DNA from: Trema orientale
Lineage: Eukaryota; Streptophyta; Magnoliopsida; Rosales; Cannabaceae
Direction of reading: 5' to 3'
Assembly: GCA_002914845.1 (NCBI GenBank)
Contig: JXTC01000052.1
Location: forward strand, 1,165,911-1,229,910
DNA length: 64,000 nucleotides
The translations under genes were made by a program, and so were the position numbers. The notes under the pieces were generated by a model that saw nothing but the letters and a program-made list of their open reading frames with translations, was not told the DNA's origin and did no database searches. The first letter of the stretch is position 1. Every line of letters begins with the position of its first letter. Shown here piece by piece: positions 1-13,100 of this stretch.

Positions 1-1020
1 TTGCTGCTTAGAAATATTCTTCATGATAATAATCAGTTTTAAACTTTGCCATGATATTTATGCTAACATGATATATGCATGCTCCATAATATGCTTCCAG
101 GAATAGTTCAGACAAGGTATTCGCAATACCTGTATGTCTATCAGATTCAAACACCGAATTCTGAATATATCCTATGGCTTTTCTTAGCTTCAACGTAAAA
201 TATATCCATGAACCGCTATTCTCTGAATCTACGATAGTAATAGCCACTGGATATAACTAATTATTGGCATCCAGAGTAATAGCACATAACATCGTCCCTC
301 CAATCTTGTTCTTAATGAATGTCCTATCCACACAAAGCACTAGATGACATGTGGCTTTAAACCCTCTAATGCACACCCCTAAAGAGAAGAAAAAGTACTT
401 AAAATGCCCTATATTATTAGTCTCTAAATGAGTAACTATTACTTGATTATTCTTCTCTAACATATATAAAAATAATGGTAACCATTGGTATGATGCTTCG
501 GGTATCCCTCTAACATAAGTAATGGCCTTTTCTCTACACCTCTAAGCCTTAGTATAATTCATGTTAATGTCATATTTAACATGAAAATCTTCCATTATTT
601 GATGAGGCAGATAATTAAGTTTACTATCAGTATATTTTCTCTTGACGTATTGTCCAACAAACCATGATGCTGCTTGGCAGATGTCCTTGTGCCTTACTAC
701 CAATGTACATTTGTGAGTAGACACATAACTACGTATCTCAAATATATCTGACTTCTCTAACTTTCTACCTCTCAAGCGAAAATAATATTTGTCATCTATA
801 AAAGTTACATGTCATATATCTTTACCCGACTTTTTCACATTGAATTTATTTATTTATTTTTTTTGCATTGTAAGTACGCGCATTCGTCTTCAATTTAAGT
901 TTATTCTCAAATAATTGACTCACCTTTATTGTCCTCATACTAGCACTAGATGATGAAGGAAAACTAGAGTCAACTGTAGTATTCTCACTTTGTGGCACAT
1001 CTTCATCACGAAATATTGGA
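1..1020 (-). mobile_element. Mutator-like (MULE) transposase gene remnant, cut by window edge
   Basis: Reading leftward from about 1020, the translation gives a serine-rich linker, then a MuDR-type N-terminal zinc-binding region (KCTLVVRHKDIC, residues C and H spaced as in the family), then the start of the MULE transposase domain (GFKATCHLVLCVDRTFIKNK and LYPVAITIVDSENSGSW). In MULE transposases this stretch carries the first catalytic Asp (here in CVDRTF). The frame is interrupted by at least two in-frame TAG codons, near 541-546 and 251-256, and probably another near 825, so it is a decayed copy. The C-terminal half lies beyond position 1. No terminal inverted repeat could be assigned. MULE identity is secure; the exact left and right limits of the element are not. 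Confidence 0.85.
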
Positions 1021-2058
1021 CTGCTCTATTTTTTTTCTGCAAAAAATAATCGAATTATATCGAAATGCATTGAAAAATTCGATAATCGTTGTAGATTTTA
1101 CCTAAAGCTGGAGTAATTTCTTAGTAAATGACCTAAATTCAATTTTTTTGACGTAAATCAACCTCAAAACACATAAAAATTCATACCGAAATTATTTTAA
1201 ACAATATCCATAATATTAAAACATAAAAATCATTTACCCATTTGAAGATTTCCTCTTTGTTCTTTTGGTTTACAATGCACCTTGTAGAGACGTCTTTTTC
1301 TCTTTCTTTTTGATGTCCAATACCTTTATATGAGTTTCTATAAATACCGATTTAGTTTGTTTTTTAAGAAGAAAAGAAAGGAAGGGTTGAAGATTGAAGA
1401 TTGAGGAAATCTAGATGAGGAAAAACGGAAGAAGAAGAAGAAAGAGTAAGAGTGAAATTTTTAGGTTTGAAGCAAGTAAGTGGAATATTTCAGGAGTAAT
1501 TAAGTTATTTCAAGGGAGTGTAGTCATATTTTTTGAACAATTACTGGGTGAGTCATATGCTTGTAAATAGCCCTCATTTGGAGTATATTTAATGAGTTCT
1601 CTTGTTAAGCCGGTCATTGGCTGTTCACATGTCCTTTTAACAGAGAAATAGATGGAATTGAGTAGATGTTTCTCTGATGGAATTGAGTAAATGAGTTGCG
1701 GATGCAACAAAACTATAACGCTAATTAGGATTTAAATGCCAAATTTTAAACGTTAAGCAGCTAAGTGCAAAACACTGCAAATATTATGTACTACTGTTGC
1801 TGCTATTTAACCTTTTAATTAATTTTTAAAAGGTCCCCTTCTAGTTCCCTCTTCTAATCGGAGTGAACTCTTGTCAAATTCATATTGGTGGTCACTCGAA
1901 TATTACTTATGTACTATCCATAATTTAAAAGTAAGGACCGTGCATGTGGAGTTTTCTTGTTTCCCTTTTAAGAAAAAAAGAAGAAGTAAGAAAGAAAATC
2001 AAGTCATTTTATTGAGTCTATTTTAGGAAAAAGAAAAATATAAACTATGTGGAGTATC

Positions 2059-2111
2059 AAACATATTATAATCAGGATTTCAAAAAAAAAAAAAAACATA
2101 TTATAATCAGG
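2059..2111. repeat. 18-bp direct repeat flanking a poly-A tract
   Basis: The sequence AAACATATTATAATCAGG occurs at 2059-2076 and again at 2094-2111, separated only by ATTTC plus about 13 A. This resembles a target-site duplication around an extremely truncated poly-A retroposon, but simple local duplication explains it equally well. Confidence 0.6.
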
Positions 2112-3164
2112 GTAATTAGCTCTCATGGTCCTTGAATTTTTTTTTAATGTGACAATTTAGTCCTTAAAAAAATAACTTAATTACCCTCTGAATTAAGAAT
2201 TTAAGTGACAATATGGAGTAATGAAGTCACTGTAGTGATCAAATTTATCAAGCAGGGTTGTCAATTGTTAAATTAGTAAAAATGTCGTTTTGACTAGTAA
2301 ACCTTTCGAAAATAAATAAATAAATAACTTTTAGTAAAAAAGAGTTATTTTGAGCATATTTACTATAAGATTGGAAAAGATCTGCAGAATGCAACAAAGA
2401 TGTCAAACCCCAAGTAGTTTTATTGCGTTTTAGTAAGAAAAAGGGAAAAATAAAAGAAAAAGCAAAAAGGCGTAGGCTAATGATAGAGAAAATGATTACT
2501 TGAATGGGGCAAGATTGATTTTTGTTTAAGAATCTAATTCTATAGCTTCTAGTTTTAAAAAGTAAACCATTATATATATGGATACAGGTCCCTTGTTTAC
2601 TTTTAGGTTTGAAAAACCGAGTAATCTGCTGCTGTCTCTGTCTGCCATTTAGTATATTTGCTGGGTCATATAATGAGTATTGGGTGGTGCTTAATTCCTA
2701 TAACTCTACAAGATATACGAACCGTGACAATTATAAAGAAAATTTGAAAAAAAAAAAAACAAATTACAATAACTTTTAGAAGTTTGAATTGTTGAGAGTG
2801 ATACGCACCTTTTAAATAAATTGTAAAAGAAAGAAAAAAAAAAGCACATTATAGACACGTGTCAACTCGGCCAACACACATTTAATTTTCCGAAAAATCT
2901 TATTTAACTCAACACGGGGTCTTCCTTGTTTTATTTTTTATTTTTTATTTTTATGATGGAATAGAATACAAGTTACTATAATATTTAATAATTTAAATAT
3001 AGGAGTTAGTACAGTATGGATTTTTTTTATTCCATAGAAAATTTAGTTTACCAAAATAAATACTATTATTTAATTCATATTAAAATTTGTTTCCATACAT
3101 TTAATTGTAATTATTATATTGAAATTTAAAAATTAAAATTGAGTTCTTATCGATAGGGAATAAT

Positions 3165-3375
3165 TTTTTTTTTTTTTTCTATTTTAACAATTAGAAGCAA
3201 AGGTAGGCATGTGAGCAACCTGCGCATTAGACTGAAGCAAAAGGGAAGCGGCTGGGCGTTTGTGTAAACAGACCTGTCCATTGAACCATCCAAAAGGCTA
3301 TATTCAGCCCCTCTTTTGGAATCAGCACATCTAGAATAGGACAACAAATTCGTGGCTCTTACCTTTTTAGGAGTC
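3165..3375 (-). repeat. Possible retroposed fragment with poly-A tail (minus strand)
   Basis: A patch of about 170 bp with clearly higher GC than its surroundings ends, on the minus strand, in an A-run of about 16 (3164-3179). A 76-codon open frame covers it, but I recognise no protein in it. Composition plus a 3' A tail suggests a retroposed transcript or SINE/LINE 3' end. The parent is unknown. Confidence 0.3.
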
Positions 3376-4344
3376 AAAAAATTTGGAAAAAAATAATAAT
3401 AATAAACGCAGGCACATATATATTTGATACATTGTATGGAACTTAATATTATAAGCTAATATTAATAATTAGTGCACACTAATCTAAAAGATCAGATGTT
3501 CTTTGCAGTTCTTATTAAACATTTAAAACGTACACTCGCAAGTTTTGCTTTTATGCGGTGCATGAGAATTGCCGATCTTACAAGGCATTTGGAAAGGCTA
3601 TTATTCAAATTAGTTATTGAATCAATTTGTCGAAGAAACTAGTTTGCTCTCTTTTCAAGTTTATTTTGCTTTATTAATGTAAGACTAGTGCTCAACTGTA
3701 CCAAAATGACACAAGAATTTTATTTCTAGTTTCTTTCTTGGAAGTTCGAATTTAAATTATGTCCCTAATAAAACAGCGTGGTCTTTTCTCTTTTTTTTTT
3801 TTTTACTATTATAATATAGATATATATATATATATAATGTACGTGTTAATGTTGACTCTGCTTTATTATCTTTATATATACATGTATGTTTCGTATTTAA
3901 ACTATATTTGTACGTATCTGATGAACTATTAACTTGATGAAGTCACCGAATCCATTAGAGTGAAACAACAATTCATAAAATATATGTTCTTATGTACATT
4001 TCCAAAAAAAATGTTCTTATGTATGTTTTATTTTTTACTAAGGCAAAAGTTGAAAGTATAAAGCATGCACATGGAAAAGGAAGACTATATTAGGTATTTA
4101 ATCCAACTTTCAAAATTACCCCTCTAAATATATCCCGTGTTTTTCTCAATATATATATATCCCTAGTTTTACAATAACCTCCTAATATATAATTTGTATG
4201 ATGTCCAAAAAGATGACTTATAAGAAAAATAAAAAGAAGAAGAAAACCTAACTACACCTCATAAAATACCGTACGTTGATTTCAAGACTTGCATCTTTAT
4301 GCAATTTCTATTTTTCTCTTTCATAACAATGACATGAGGAAGTA

Positions 4345-4610
4345 GATACGATTTCAGCTGTATTGGGAAGATTGGGCCCATACTCACAAGGCCAATGTTG
4401 GACCTCTAGCTGGATTGGCCTGACTTGGCAGACGGCCGAGCTGGTTTGGGTTGACTCTCCCAAAGTGAGGGACCAACCTAACCCAACCTGGCCTTTGGTC
4501 TTAATTCACGTGGGCCAAGCCTGGCTAGCCCATGTGAAATAAAAAGAGGAAATTAGCCCACGTACCACTTTTGGGCTCCCCATTATTAAAATACGGCCCG
4601 TTTTTTTGTA
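4345..4610. other. GC-rich island with repeated GGCCAA/GGGCC motifs, unexplained
   Basis: About 265 bp that is much richer in GC than its flanks, with many GGCC, GGCCAA and GGGCCCA motifs, several in inverted orientation. No open frame of known family covers it. It could be the end of a DNA transposon or a decayed promoter; GGGCC-type motifs also occur in plant promoters bound by TCP factors. Confidence 0.35.
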
Positions 4611-4619
4611 CTTTATTTT

Positions 4620-4915
4620 TTAGGGGCTTATAGAAATATGACCAAATTTTGTGCCTAATTTCAGTAAATGTCCCTTTTTCAAAAGTTATAGCAAAATGTC
4701 CGGTATATATGGAAATATACCAAGTGTAAAATTTTATATACCAAGTATAAAAAATTATATACCCAGTGCATTTTAGAACAGTAACTAAAATTGGTAGATA
4801 TGTGTATCTACCAAGTGTAAAAATATATCTACCTAGACATTTAGCTATAAAATTTTAAAAATGGACATCTACTTAATCAAATTTAAAATTTTGGTCATCC
4901 ACCTAAATTTCTCTA
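4620..4915 (+). mobile_element. Family X TIR repeat, copy 1 (no insert)
   Basis: A MITE-like unit starting ATGACCAAATTTTGTG and containing an AAATGTCCC motif. It ends with AAATGGACATC followed by AAAATTTTGGTCATCC, which is roughly the reverse complement of its start, giving imperfect terminal inverted repeats of about 40 bp. The middle holds repeated ATATACCAAGTGTAAAA motifs. Other copies lie at 19318-19565 (minus) and 19650-20150 (plus, carrying a gene fragment). The family name is local to this annotation. Confidence 0.6.
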
Positions 4916-7810
4916 TTTTTTACGGTATTTGTTTAGTTTTTTACGGTATGTACGATATTCGGTAGTTGTTTTAAGTTTTCTTTTTTTTTTTTTAAACTTA
5001 TTTAACTCCTTTTGATGCGCGGAGAAAATGAAAAGCTTATGTGCTGGCTGAGCGCTGACATCTGACTTGCCTTTTATTTTTATCTTTTACTTTTAAATTT
5101 TTAATTTTCTTATTTTACATTTTTTAATGGTTTTTTTTTTCATTTTCAGGTTTCTTTTTCTTTTCTTTTTTTATTCTTTTCTGAATTAATTTGTTTAACA
5201 TAGAAATTCGTTGTTTTCTCTTTTTTTAGTTTATTTCAAGTAGCCATTTTTTTCCTTTTTTCTTGTTAGTTGTTTCTTTATTTTTATTTTTGTTTTCTTT
5301 TTCCTCTCTCTTTTTTTTTTTATGCTTACTTTATTTGTGGAAATTTTTTTTTAACTAGTTATCATTACTTTTAGTTTTTGTTAAACAAAAAACAAAAAAA
5401 AATTAACATAAGAAGAAAAAAGAAAGCTTGAAGTAAAATAATAATAATAATAATTAAGTGGTTGTACTTATTCATTCTTTTTTAAAATCGAGCTACTAAG
5501 GATATCAAATGTGGTTACCTTTGCCATTTTAATTATTAATATAATTTTGTCATTTTAATTATAAATATAGGCTAACATATGCTTTTTAAGTATCTATCCA
5601 AGTACAATCTCTTTAGAAGATCTTATAGTTTGTTAAGTGATTTAGACGAATAACGATAGGTCACACACTTAGTTACTGATAATCTAGATAAATTACTCAC
5701 TTAGGTCACCCACGTAGGTTACTAACTATTTCTTGGTTATCATAAGTAACCCAAGAAATATTTGGAGTTGGATACTCTATAATGAATTGCAAAATATATA
5801 AATATATATATAAAATAAAACAATTATGATGTTAGCATAAGTATCTTAGTAGTTTACCTTATTTGATAACTTGGAAAGAGAGGATAAAAAAAAACAAAAA
5901 AAAAAAAAAAACGGTGCGAGATTACTATATGTATCCTATCAAATTATCACAGGTATCCTACTCGGTTACCTATGGTATCACGAAAATGGGAATGAGAACT
6001 AAGAGTTCCCAATTTAGAAAAAATAAATAAGGAGTTACTATAGGTATCCTACATATTTACTGCCTATGGTATCAAGGCAATAAGAAAGGGAATTGCGCGT
6101 TCACAATTGAAAAAAATAAGAGGTTACCATAGTTATCTTGGTATGATACTCATGGTATCATAAAAATGGGAAAGAAAATTGGGCATTCGTGATTAAGAAA
6201 ACGAAAAATATATGAGATTATCATAGGTATACTACAAGGTACTAAAGATAGTTACTAAAGGTATTGGGGAATTGAGTGTTCGCGATTAAAAAAATAAATA
6301 AAATAACATAAAATACGGGATTACCATAGGTATCTTGGCAGGATACCCATGGTATCAGGGATTTGGGAAGGAAAATTGGGCATTCATGATTGAGAAAAGA
6401 AAGATATATAAGATAATTATAGGTATCCTATAAGGTTACTAAAGTTATCAGGGAATTGCGTGTTCGTGATTGGAAAAAATAAAGTGAAATAAAATACGGG
6501 ATTACTATAGGTATCTTACTAGTTACCTATGATATACATATAAATTGAAAAAAAATATTATTATAGGTATCTTAGTAGGTTACTTATATTATTTTATCAT
6601 GATACATCTAATAGTCAGAAAATTAGAAAGAGACTTTTGACATTTCTTATTGTAAAAAATATATATATATATCATGAGTACCCTACATCGATACTCACAG
6701 TCTCATAACTTATTACATATAGTAATTCAAGAATTATTATAGTTAACCTTTTCATATGGAAAAACCGAACAAGGGAAAAAAAAATGAAAAAGGTTGCCAT
6801 AAGTATCTTACTAGTTATCTATAATATACATATAAATTGAAAAAAAAAAAATCTTAGTATCTTTGTAGGTTACTTATGGTATCCAAGTAAATTAGGGAGG
6901 AGGAGGGAAAATTACCATACATGTCTTACTAGGTTACTCGTGGTATTTAAATAAAGTTTGGAAAAAAAAAATTATCATAGGCATTTTACCATGTTATTTA
7001 CGGTATCCTAGTAAATTATGGAAAAAAATTATTATAAGTATCTTATTAGGTTACTATGGTATTACGGTAAATTTAAGGAAAAACAGTTAGAATAGATATC
7101 TTACTATGTTATTAATGGTATCTAGTTAAATTGGAGAAAACTAATTACTATAAATATTTTACTAAGTTCCTTATATTATCCAAGTAAATTAGAGAGAAAA
7201 TAAAATAAAAAACAGCTATTATAGGTATCCAACCAAATTATCTTGATATCAAAGTAAAATAAATAAATAAATAAATACATCATACTAGGTTAATTATGGT
7301 GGAGAATTGGGCTCTATGAGAAGTATTAAGGAATTACCGTAGGTATTTTACATAACACTTATTTTATATGATAGTTTTGTTTTATTCCAAAAAAAAAAAA
7401 AAAAAGGATAAGGAACAATTTTATTAAAAGTTTGACAAGCTTCACTTATAAAAAATATTTAAATAATGTTTAATACTGCAATAAAAAATTTATAATTTTT
7501 AAAATCCAAAAATATTGTCACAAAGCAATAAATTTGAAGCCAAAAATTCAAAAAGTGAAGAAAAACGAGAAAAAAAAAAAGGTTGAATTCTATCTGTTGA
7601 CACGCGCCACGCACGCATCTGCGCATGCATCAGGCACTGTTAGCAGCATTTATGCTTTAGTTTTATTTTATAAAAAAACCTATGCACAGAATCGTATTTA
7701 ATGATTCTAATAGTACCGTAGTTTAATAACTTTTTTTCCAAATCTCCGTACTTTTCTAACTTTTTCACTTGTACCGTATTTTTTAAAAGGCATGTGTAAT
7801 TTACCGTATT
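4916..7810. repeat. Composite repeat region with inverted ACGGTAT ends around T-rich and tandem-array DNA
   Basis: The left edge (TTTTTACGGTATTTG, then TTTTTTACGGTATGTACG) and the right edge (near 7765-7805, TACCGTATTTTTTAAAAGG and TTACCGTATTTTTC) are roughly inverted to each other. Between them lie a pyrimidine-rich stretch (4975-5340), a tandem array (listed separately), and short GC-richer segments near each end (5015-5075 and 7595-7650). This may be a large non-autonomous DNA element, but the terminal match is loose and no target-site duplication was found. Confidence 0.35.
5900..7350. repeat. Degenerate tandem array based on GGTATCyTAnnAGGTTAC-TATGGTATC
   Basis: About 17 diverged units, each containing an AGGTATCCTA-type block followed 15-20 bp later by GGTTAC and (T)ATGGTATC. 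From about 5950 to 6510 the blocks recur every 90-100 bp. From about 6860 to 7220 they recur every 57-70 bp, so the array has two unit lengths. Short A-rich spacers separate the blocks. A leader of related GTTACTnA motifs begins near 5640. No coding sense is apparent. Confidence 0.8.
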
Positions 7811-7869
7811 TTTCTAAAAAAACCAAATAAAAAGGGAGAATTGGGCCTTTTATGGCATGTTTATAAATT

Positions 7870-8145
7870 TTTTAAAAAATACCGTGACCTGTATTTTTTA
7901 GGTTCGGTTCGATTTTTGTTAGAAAAATGCCATTATTTTAAAAAATATTTAGAAACATACCATTTTTTAAAATAATAACTAGTAATTTCTAGAAACTAGT
8001 AGGTAACCAGTTTTCAGAGTAACTAGAATTATTTTAAAAATGATATTTTTCTAAATTTTTTTTAAAAAATGATATTTATTCTAATAACAACCATACGAAA
8101 ATTTGAGGGAAAAAAAAAACCTGACTTCCGTATTTTTGTAATTAT
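7870..8145 (-). mobile_element. Family Y repeat, copy 1 (minus orientation)
   Basis: Reverse-complement relative of copies at 18275-18580 and 45541-45905. On the minus strand it begins ATTACAAAAATACGGAAGT, carries a core of ACTAGTTACC/AACTGGTTACC-type repeats, and ends in TTTTTCTAAnAAAAACCGTACC-like sequence. It has no coding capacity and looks like a MITE family whose core is a short GTTACC tandem. Confidence 0.55.
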
Positions 8146-9290
8146 TTTTTGTTTTTATAGTTAAAAGTGTTAGAAATCCAAAAAAATAAGAAATGAAACA
8201 AAAATTAAGAAAAATTAAAGGGGAGTTTTCAAGAATAGTATTTCCTTAATCAGTTTAGGTGTCAAGTAATAACAACCGAATTAAATACTTAGTAAAACGA
8301 TAGGTTTACACCCAATTGCCCCTTCATAAATAATGGAAAAGAAAGAGGGAGCAAAATTGGAAGTTCACTAAGAAAAACTGCTATAAAATTCAATAATAGA
8401 AAGAAATATTGTCAAATATAAAAATTGAAGCCGAAGAAATGCCACTCGGACTAATTTACTCATTATAAAGAGTACTGATATACTTAATAGAAACATTAGA
8501 TCCAACATATCGGTTAATATGTCTAGTACTATATGAACTGATTTAGTCATTTACCTATAAACAGAAAAAATGGATGTTTTGCAGATATTCAGTGTAGAAA
8601 AGGAAAATTTACTATAGTAACTCAAATTTTAGGGGATAATTATGGTATTATCTCCTAATTTTGTAGCGAAAACATCTCAAAGCTTAGCTTGGAGGATTAT
8701 ATATATATATATATATATATTTATTGTTACTCTTATCTTATTTTAAAGGGGAAGCTGATCAGCTTGGAGTTATTGGTTGGTGAAACGGTGGAGATATTAT
8801 AGAAAGATATAAGAATTATGGGAGTGGGAGAAAATATTCCAATAAACTATTTAGGGCAGGGCCAGCTGTGTGTCTGGTCTTCAATGATGGAATTGATTGG
8901 GTGCAAAACAACGGGCGGGAACCAAAACCTCCTTAGGTTGGTTTGCATCATTATCATTAGTCGGCAAATATTGCGTTTATTAATCTCGTCATGCTCATGC
9001 ATATTCATCACCAACTTATCTTTATATATCAACACTCCAATACACAAATATATATACTATGGTAATTTTAAAGGAAATATCTAAAAGATATATATTAGGT
9101 TGTTATTCAAGTGAATGTATATATCCATGCAGGACCTTCTTTTTTCCGGCTTGGAACATAATATTTTTGTCTTGATTGACAATAAATTGCATTTTTTTTT
9201 TTTTAATGTAAGCATATTTTTTAACTTCATCGAACTATGGTGGTATAAAATATGTTGTTTAGATATTCTCAAGCTCATAACATTTCAATA
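8146..9290. other. AT-rich intergenic DNA, nothing recognised
   Basis: An (AT)n microsatellite lies at about 8698-8720. The stretch 8755-8940 is less AT-rich than its surroundings but contains no recognisable gene; the open frame at 8818-9084 resembles nothing I know. Confidence 0.5.
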
Positions 9291-10160
9291 TATATGAGTC
9301 ATGTTTCAATGAAGATTTTTGTTTTTGCTCCATTGATGAGTACTTTCATTTGGACCATTGGATTTTGATCTGATGGTTATTATGATATTAGTAATTTTAT
9401 TTAATACGTATATAAATATGAAAAGCTATTTATGACTTAAAAAATTGGTAACCTATATGTGACCTATGAGTTGGAATTTTTTTTTTCTAATCCCTTCTTC
9501 CATTGTTTTTTCTTTTTTTCATTCTATTATTTATTTTTATCAAAAAATAAATAAAAAAACAAGTAACCGTATATATATCCAGATATTTTTTTTTTCTTAA
9601 AGAACTAATTGTATATATATTAAATTTTTCATTAAAAAACAAGTCCTTTTTTAAATTTCAAAACTAACATTATATATCCCCTCAAAAAAAAACTAATATT
9701 ATGTATATATTCTTTAAAAAAAAAACAACTAACTGTTAATATAAAACTATTAAATACTAATTTTTTTATCAAAACTTTTTCTTAAAAAAAATACATTCTT
9801 TCTTTTTTATAATTTCAAAACTAACATTATTCCCTTTCAAAAAAAATACTAACATTACATCCCATTAAAAAAAACAAAAACAAAAACAAAACTAATATTA
9901 TTTATATTCTCAAAAAAAAATTACTTATTCATATTAGTAACATAATATGTTCAGATTAAATGAAATTTAAAAAATTAAAATTATAAGTAAAAATCAAAAA
10001 AGAAAAGAAATAAATAAAAAAAATATTTGAATAAAACATTAATGGATCAAATAATGGAAATAGATGAAATTACTTGCTATTGTAGGTCATATTCAATTTG
10101 ATAATCTTACCTATCTATGGAGCAAAAACAAAAATCTCCATTGAAATATGATCCTATATA
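9291..10160. mobile_element. TIR element (~870 bp) with ~45-bp inverted ends
   Basis: The left end (9300 onward: CATGTTTCAATGAAGATTTT then TGTTTTTGCTCCAT) matches the reverse complement of the right end (10154 leftward: CATATTTCAATGGAGATTTT then TGTTTTTGCTCCAT) with only a few differences over about 45 bp. The interior is extremely AT-rich and contains about six degenerate copies of an AAAACTAACATTAT(A)TCCC unit (9650-9930). It encodes no protein, so it is non-autonomous. The superfamily is undetermined; the element abuts TATA-rich DNA on both sides. Confidence 0.7.
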
Positions 10161-13100
10161 ATATATATATATATAGCTTACAAAGGCTTTATATTTATAG
10201 ATGAAATGACTAAGAATCCATCTTACCTAACTTGACAATGGGGAAAATATCCATCTTCCCTTATCCATCTTTATAGGATAAGGGACATTCTATTTCTAGA
10301 GGTGGTCATAATGGGTTGTAGGACGTTCCAATGGAGAAAGCGTTTCTTTTCTTTTCTTTTCATTTTTTTATTTTTTATTCTCTAATGAGTGCCAGGCTTC
10401 ACTAAAGAACATTGAATACACAGGAAAATTGTATATAAAAAAAAAAAAAAAATCCCGTGTTCTGAGTTCTCCTCATCCCCTATATGTTTTGGAAAGTACG
10501 TATGTATAGATATAATTAAGGATAAGTCTCAAATTAATAGGTAGCCGCCAAAAATCTTCTATCCGACCCCCTGATTGGAGCTCGTTCCTCATCCTCTCTC
10601 CTTAAGGATAAGTTTCAAATTAGGCGTACATAAAATTCTAAAAACATGAGAAGGAGAATTAAAGTAAAGCTAGTACATGTACATTAGTTCAACACTACAT
10701 ATGTAACTGTACATTATTCGTTTTTAGGAGAAATGTGATAGCATAATGAATAATTATACGTTATTTTAGTAAAAATAATTGGGTTTCATAAAATTTTATT
10801 TTTTAGTTGAGAGAGAGATTAAAAGTTTGGACCTTCCACATTAGGAAGGTAATTACCACTAAAATTATATATAAATATTGCACGCAAATGTATAGCACCT
10901 AATGTTAAGCTAATGTCAATTAGGTACCTTTTCATTTTCCCCCAAGCAACTTCATAAATGGTAAATGGAACTAAACCAAGGCTCCCAATAATGAATATTG
11001 TGTCACTGTATGTCTGTGCCTTTGACTGGACAAAATCACTGCTGATGGATAAATGGTCAAAGAAACTCCTTACACCATTTGCTAATACTGTATAATTCTC
11101 TATAAATTTGTTTTTTTAATTATCTAGAAAAGTTATAAAATTTATTTTTAATTTCTCGAGTATATAGTTTTCACAAGATCACGTACGAAATGTGTGCAAG
11201 CTATATGCATGAGAGATTTTACGTACTAAAATTCGTCATGGCAAGATTTATCAACATATAAATCCTTAATATTTTTTACGTTTAATTTAATTATTAAAGC
11301 CTATCGATCATGAACATTATTTAAAAAAAAAAAATCGTGAATTAAAAATTAAAAAAAATTTAAGGGGTATGTATGTGATAACAGATTTCTTTTAATTTAA
11401 TTTCCTAATATGCTTTCTGATGTTTAGAGAGTTACCTTCTAAATAAAAATTTTCTTAAACATTATTTCCCAAACAAAAAAAAGAAAAAGATAAAGTATTC
11501 ATAAAACTCTCTCTTTTTTNTTGTTGTTGCAAAAAGTATAGATATAATTAGTGGTGGCTGCAAAATGTGTGATTTGGACTTTGGAGGCTTGAAAAAGCCT
11601 CTTCATTCTTGTAGACATTAGATTTTATAATGCAATTAATGCATGCAAACTGTATGTGTTATCCGCAAATGAATTTCATTTTTTTTATAAACAAATTAAA
11701 TTCTTTTTAACATTTGTCATTTGTTATTGAGGTTGTCATATTGTTTATCAAGATTCAAATTTGGATAGTAATTAATTAATTAATTAATATTGGGATGTTT
11801 TAGCATATTTTTAACGCTATAATTATAACTAATTATCCTGTTCGGAGAGGATACTGATTTTTTTAAATTCTAATTGGTTAGGAAGCAAAAACTTTACAAA
11901 TAGAAAATTTCTTTGCGGACCACATGTTTTATGTTAATTTTACAATGACATACCTATAGAAAATAAAATTATAGCGACACTCATGGGATTGTGCAAAAAG
12001 GGAAAAATAATAATAATTAATGCTTTAATAGAAATTGATAGATTCTAAAAATTAACTTCGCTGTAAAAAGTTTATTTTCTGGGGTTTCACCAATTAATTT
12101 TTATTATGAAATTTATAAATAAACGGCATAACTAGGATTCAAACTTCTCCTGCTCTCATATACTCACACACTCTCCAAAGAATCTTTTGACAGTCCTCAA
12201 ATTCTAAATGTAAAAAAAATTACACCTTAAATCAATTATATGTAGTTTAATATATAATATGAATGAAGGGCTTACGTGAAGTCACTATACATGCTGCTTC
12301 ATGCTACTCTTTCTTCTGTTTCCCTCATGAGACAGCTAGACCTTTCTATCTGCCTTTTTTCTTTCTTACTCTGAAATAAATAAATAAATAAATTAAAAAT
12401 TTTGGAAGCTTACACCCATGACATCCAAAATAATGAAATACTAAATATTTAAAAAAAAAATAGACTACAAAATGATAAGTATGATCCCTTGCACTCATCT
12501 ATGCTAGTTAATATGACGTGGAAATTTTATCCTACCAGAGAGCTCCGTAGGAATTGTCTCTGGATTTAAGCCTTTATATAACTTTTTTCTTTCTTGTTCT
12601 TTTATTAGGTTATTGATTAAAATGTGTAAAATATGTCAACAAACAGTAGTTTTCTTTCTTGTTTTAAATAATATTTTGAACAAGAATCAACTAGTTTCGT
12701 AGAGGTATGTTACGTACATCGATCCTTTTCAACTTCCAATTACGGGGCAATAATTGGAATGAAATTCTTGAAGTGATGAAATCAAAGAGAGGTTTTGATA
12801 GATGGCGACACGTCAGAATCTACTTTGCTAAACTCCTATCATTACCCTAATCAAGATCAGGCTCAACTTTTTTACTCTCCTAAAATCTACCCAACCAACT
12901 TTTTTTCACCTTCTTAATTTTCAACCAAACCACCACACACTCTATATATATATATATATTTTTTTTAATTTTTTTTTTTTTCCAAATAGAAAGGCAAAAG
13001 TAATTTTGGAACTTGGAATGCTCATTCTTCTGTTGTCAACTGCTTTTTAGTCAATACAAATTTGCATTTGGACCCACTAGTTGTTTAGATAAAAGGTACC

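Larger units (their letters stand above)
1021..4340. other. AT-rich intergenic DNA without a recognisable gene
   Basis: No coding region with family resemblance was seen on either strand. Two small items stand out: an 18-bp direct repeat flanking an A-rich tract (2059-2111) and a GC-richer patch ending in a long poly-A on the minus strand (3165-3330), both listed separately. The rest is poly-A/T-rich sequence with short AT microsatellites near 3820. Confidence 0.6.

Noticed and set aside
8818-9084. Possible small gene in a less AT-rich patch
   Set aside because: No recognisable motif, signal peptide or conserved context; strand unclear.
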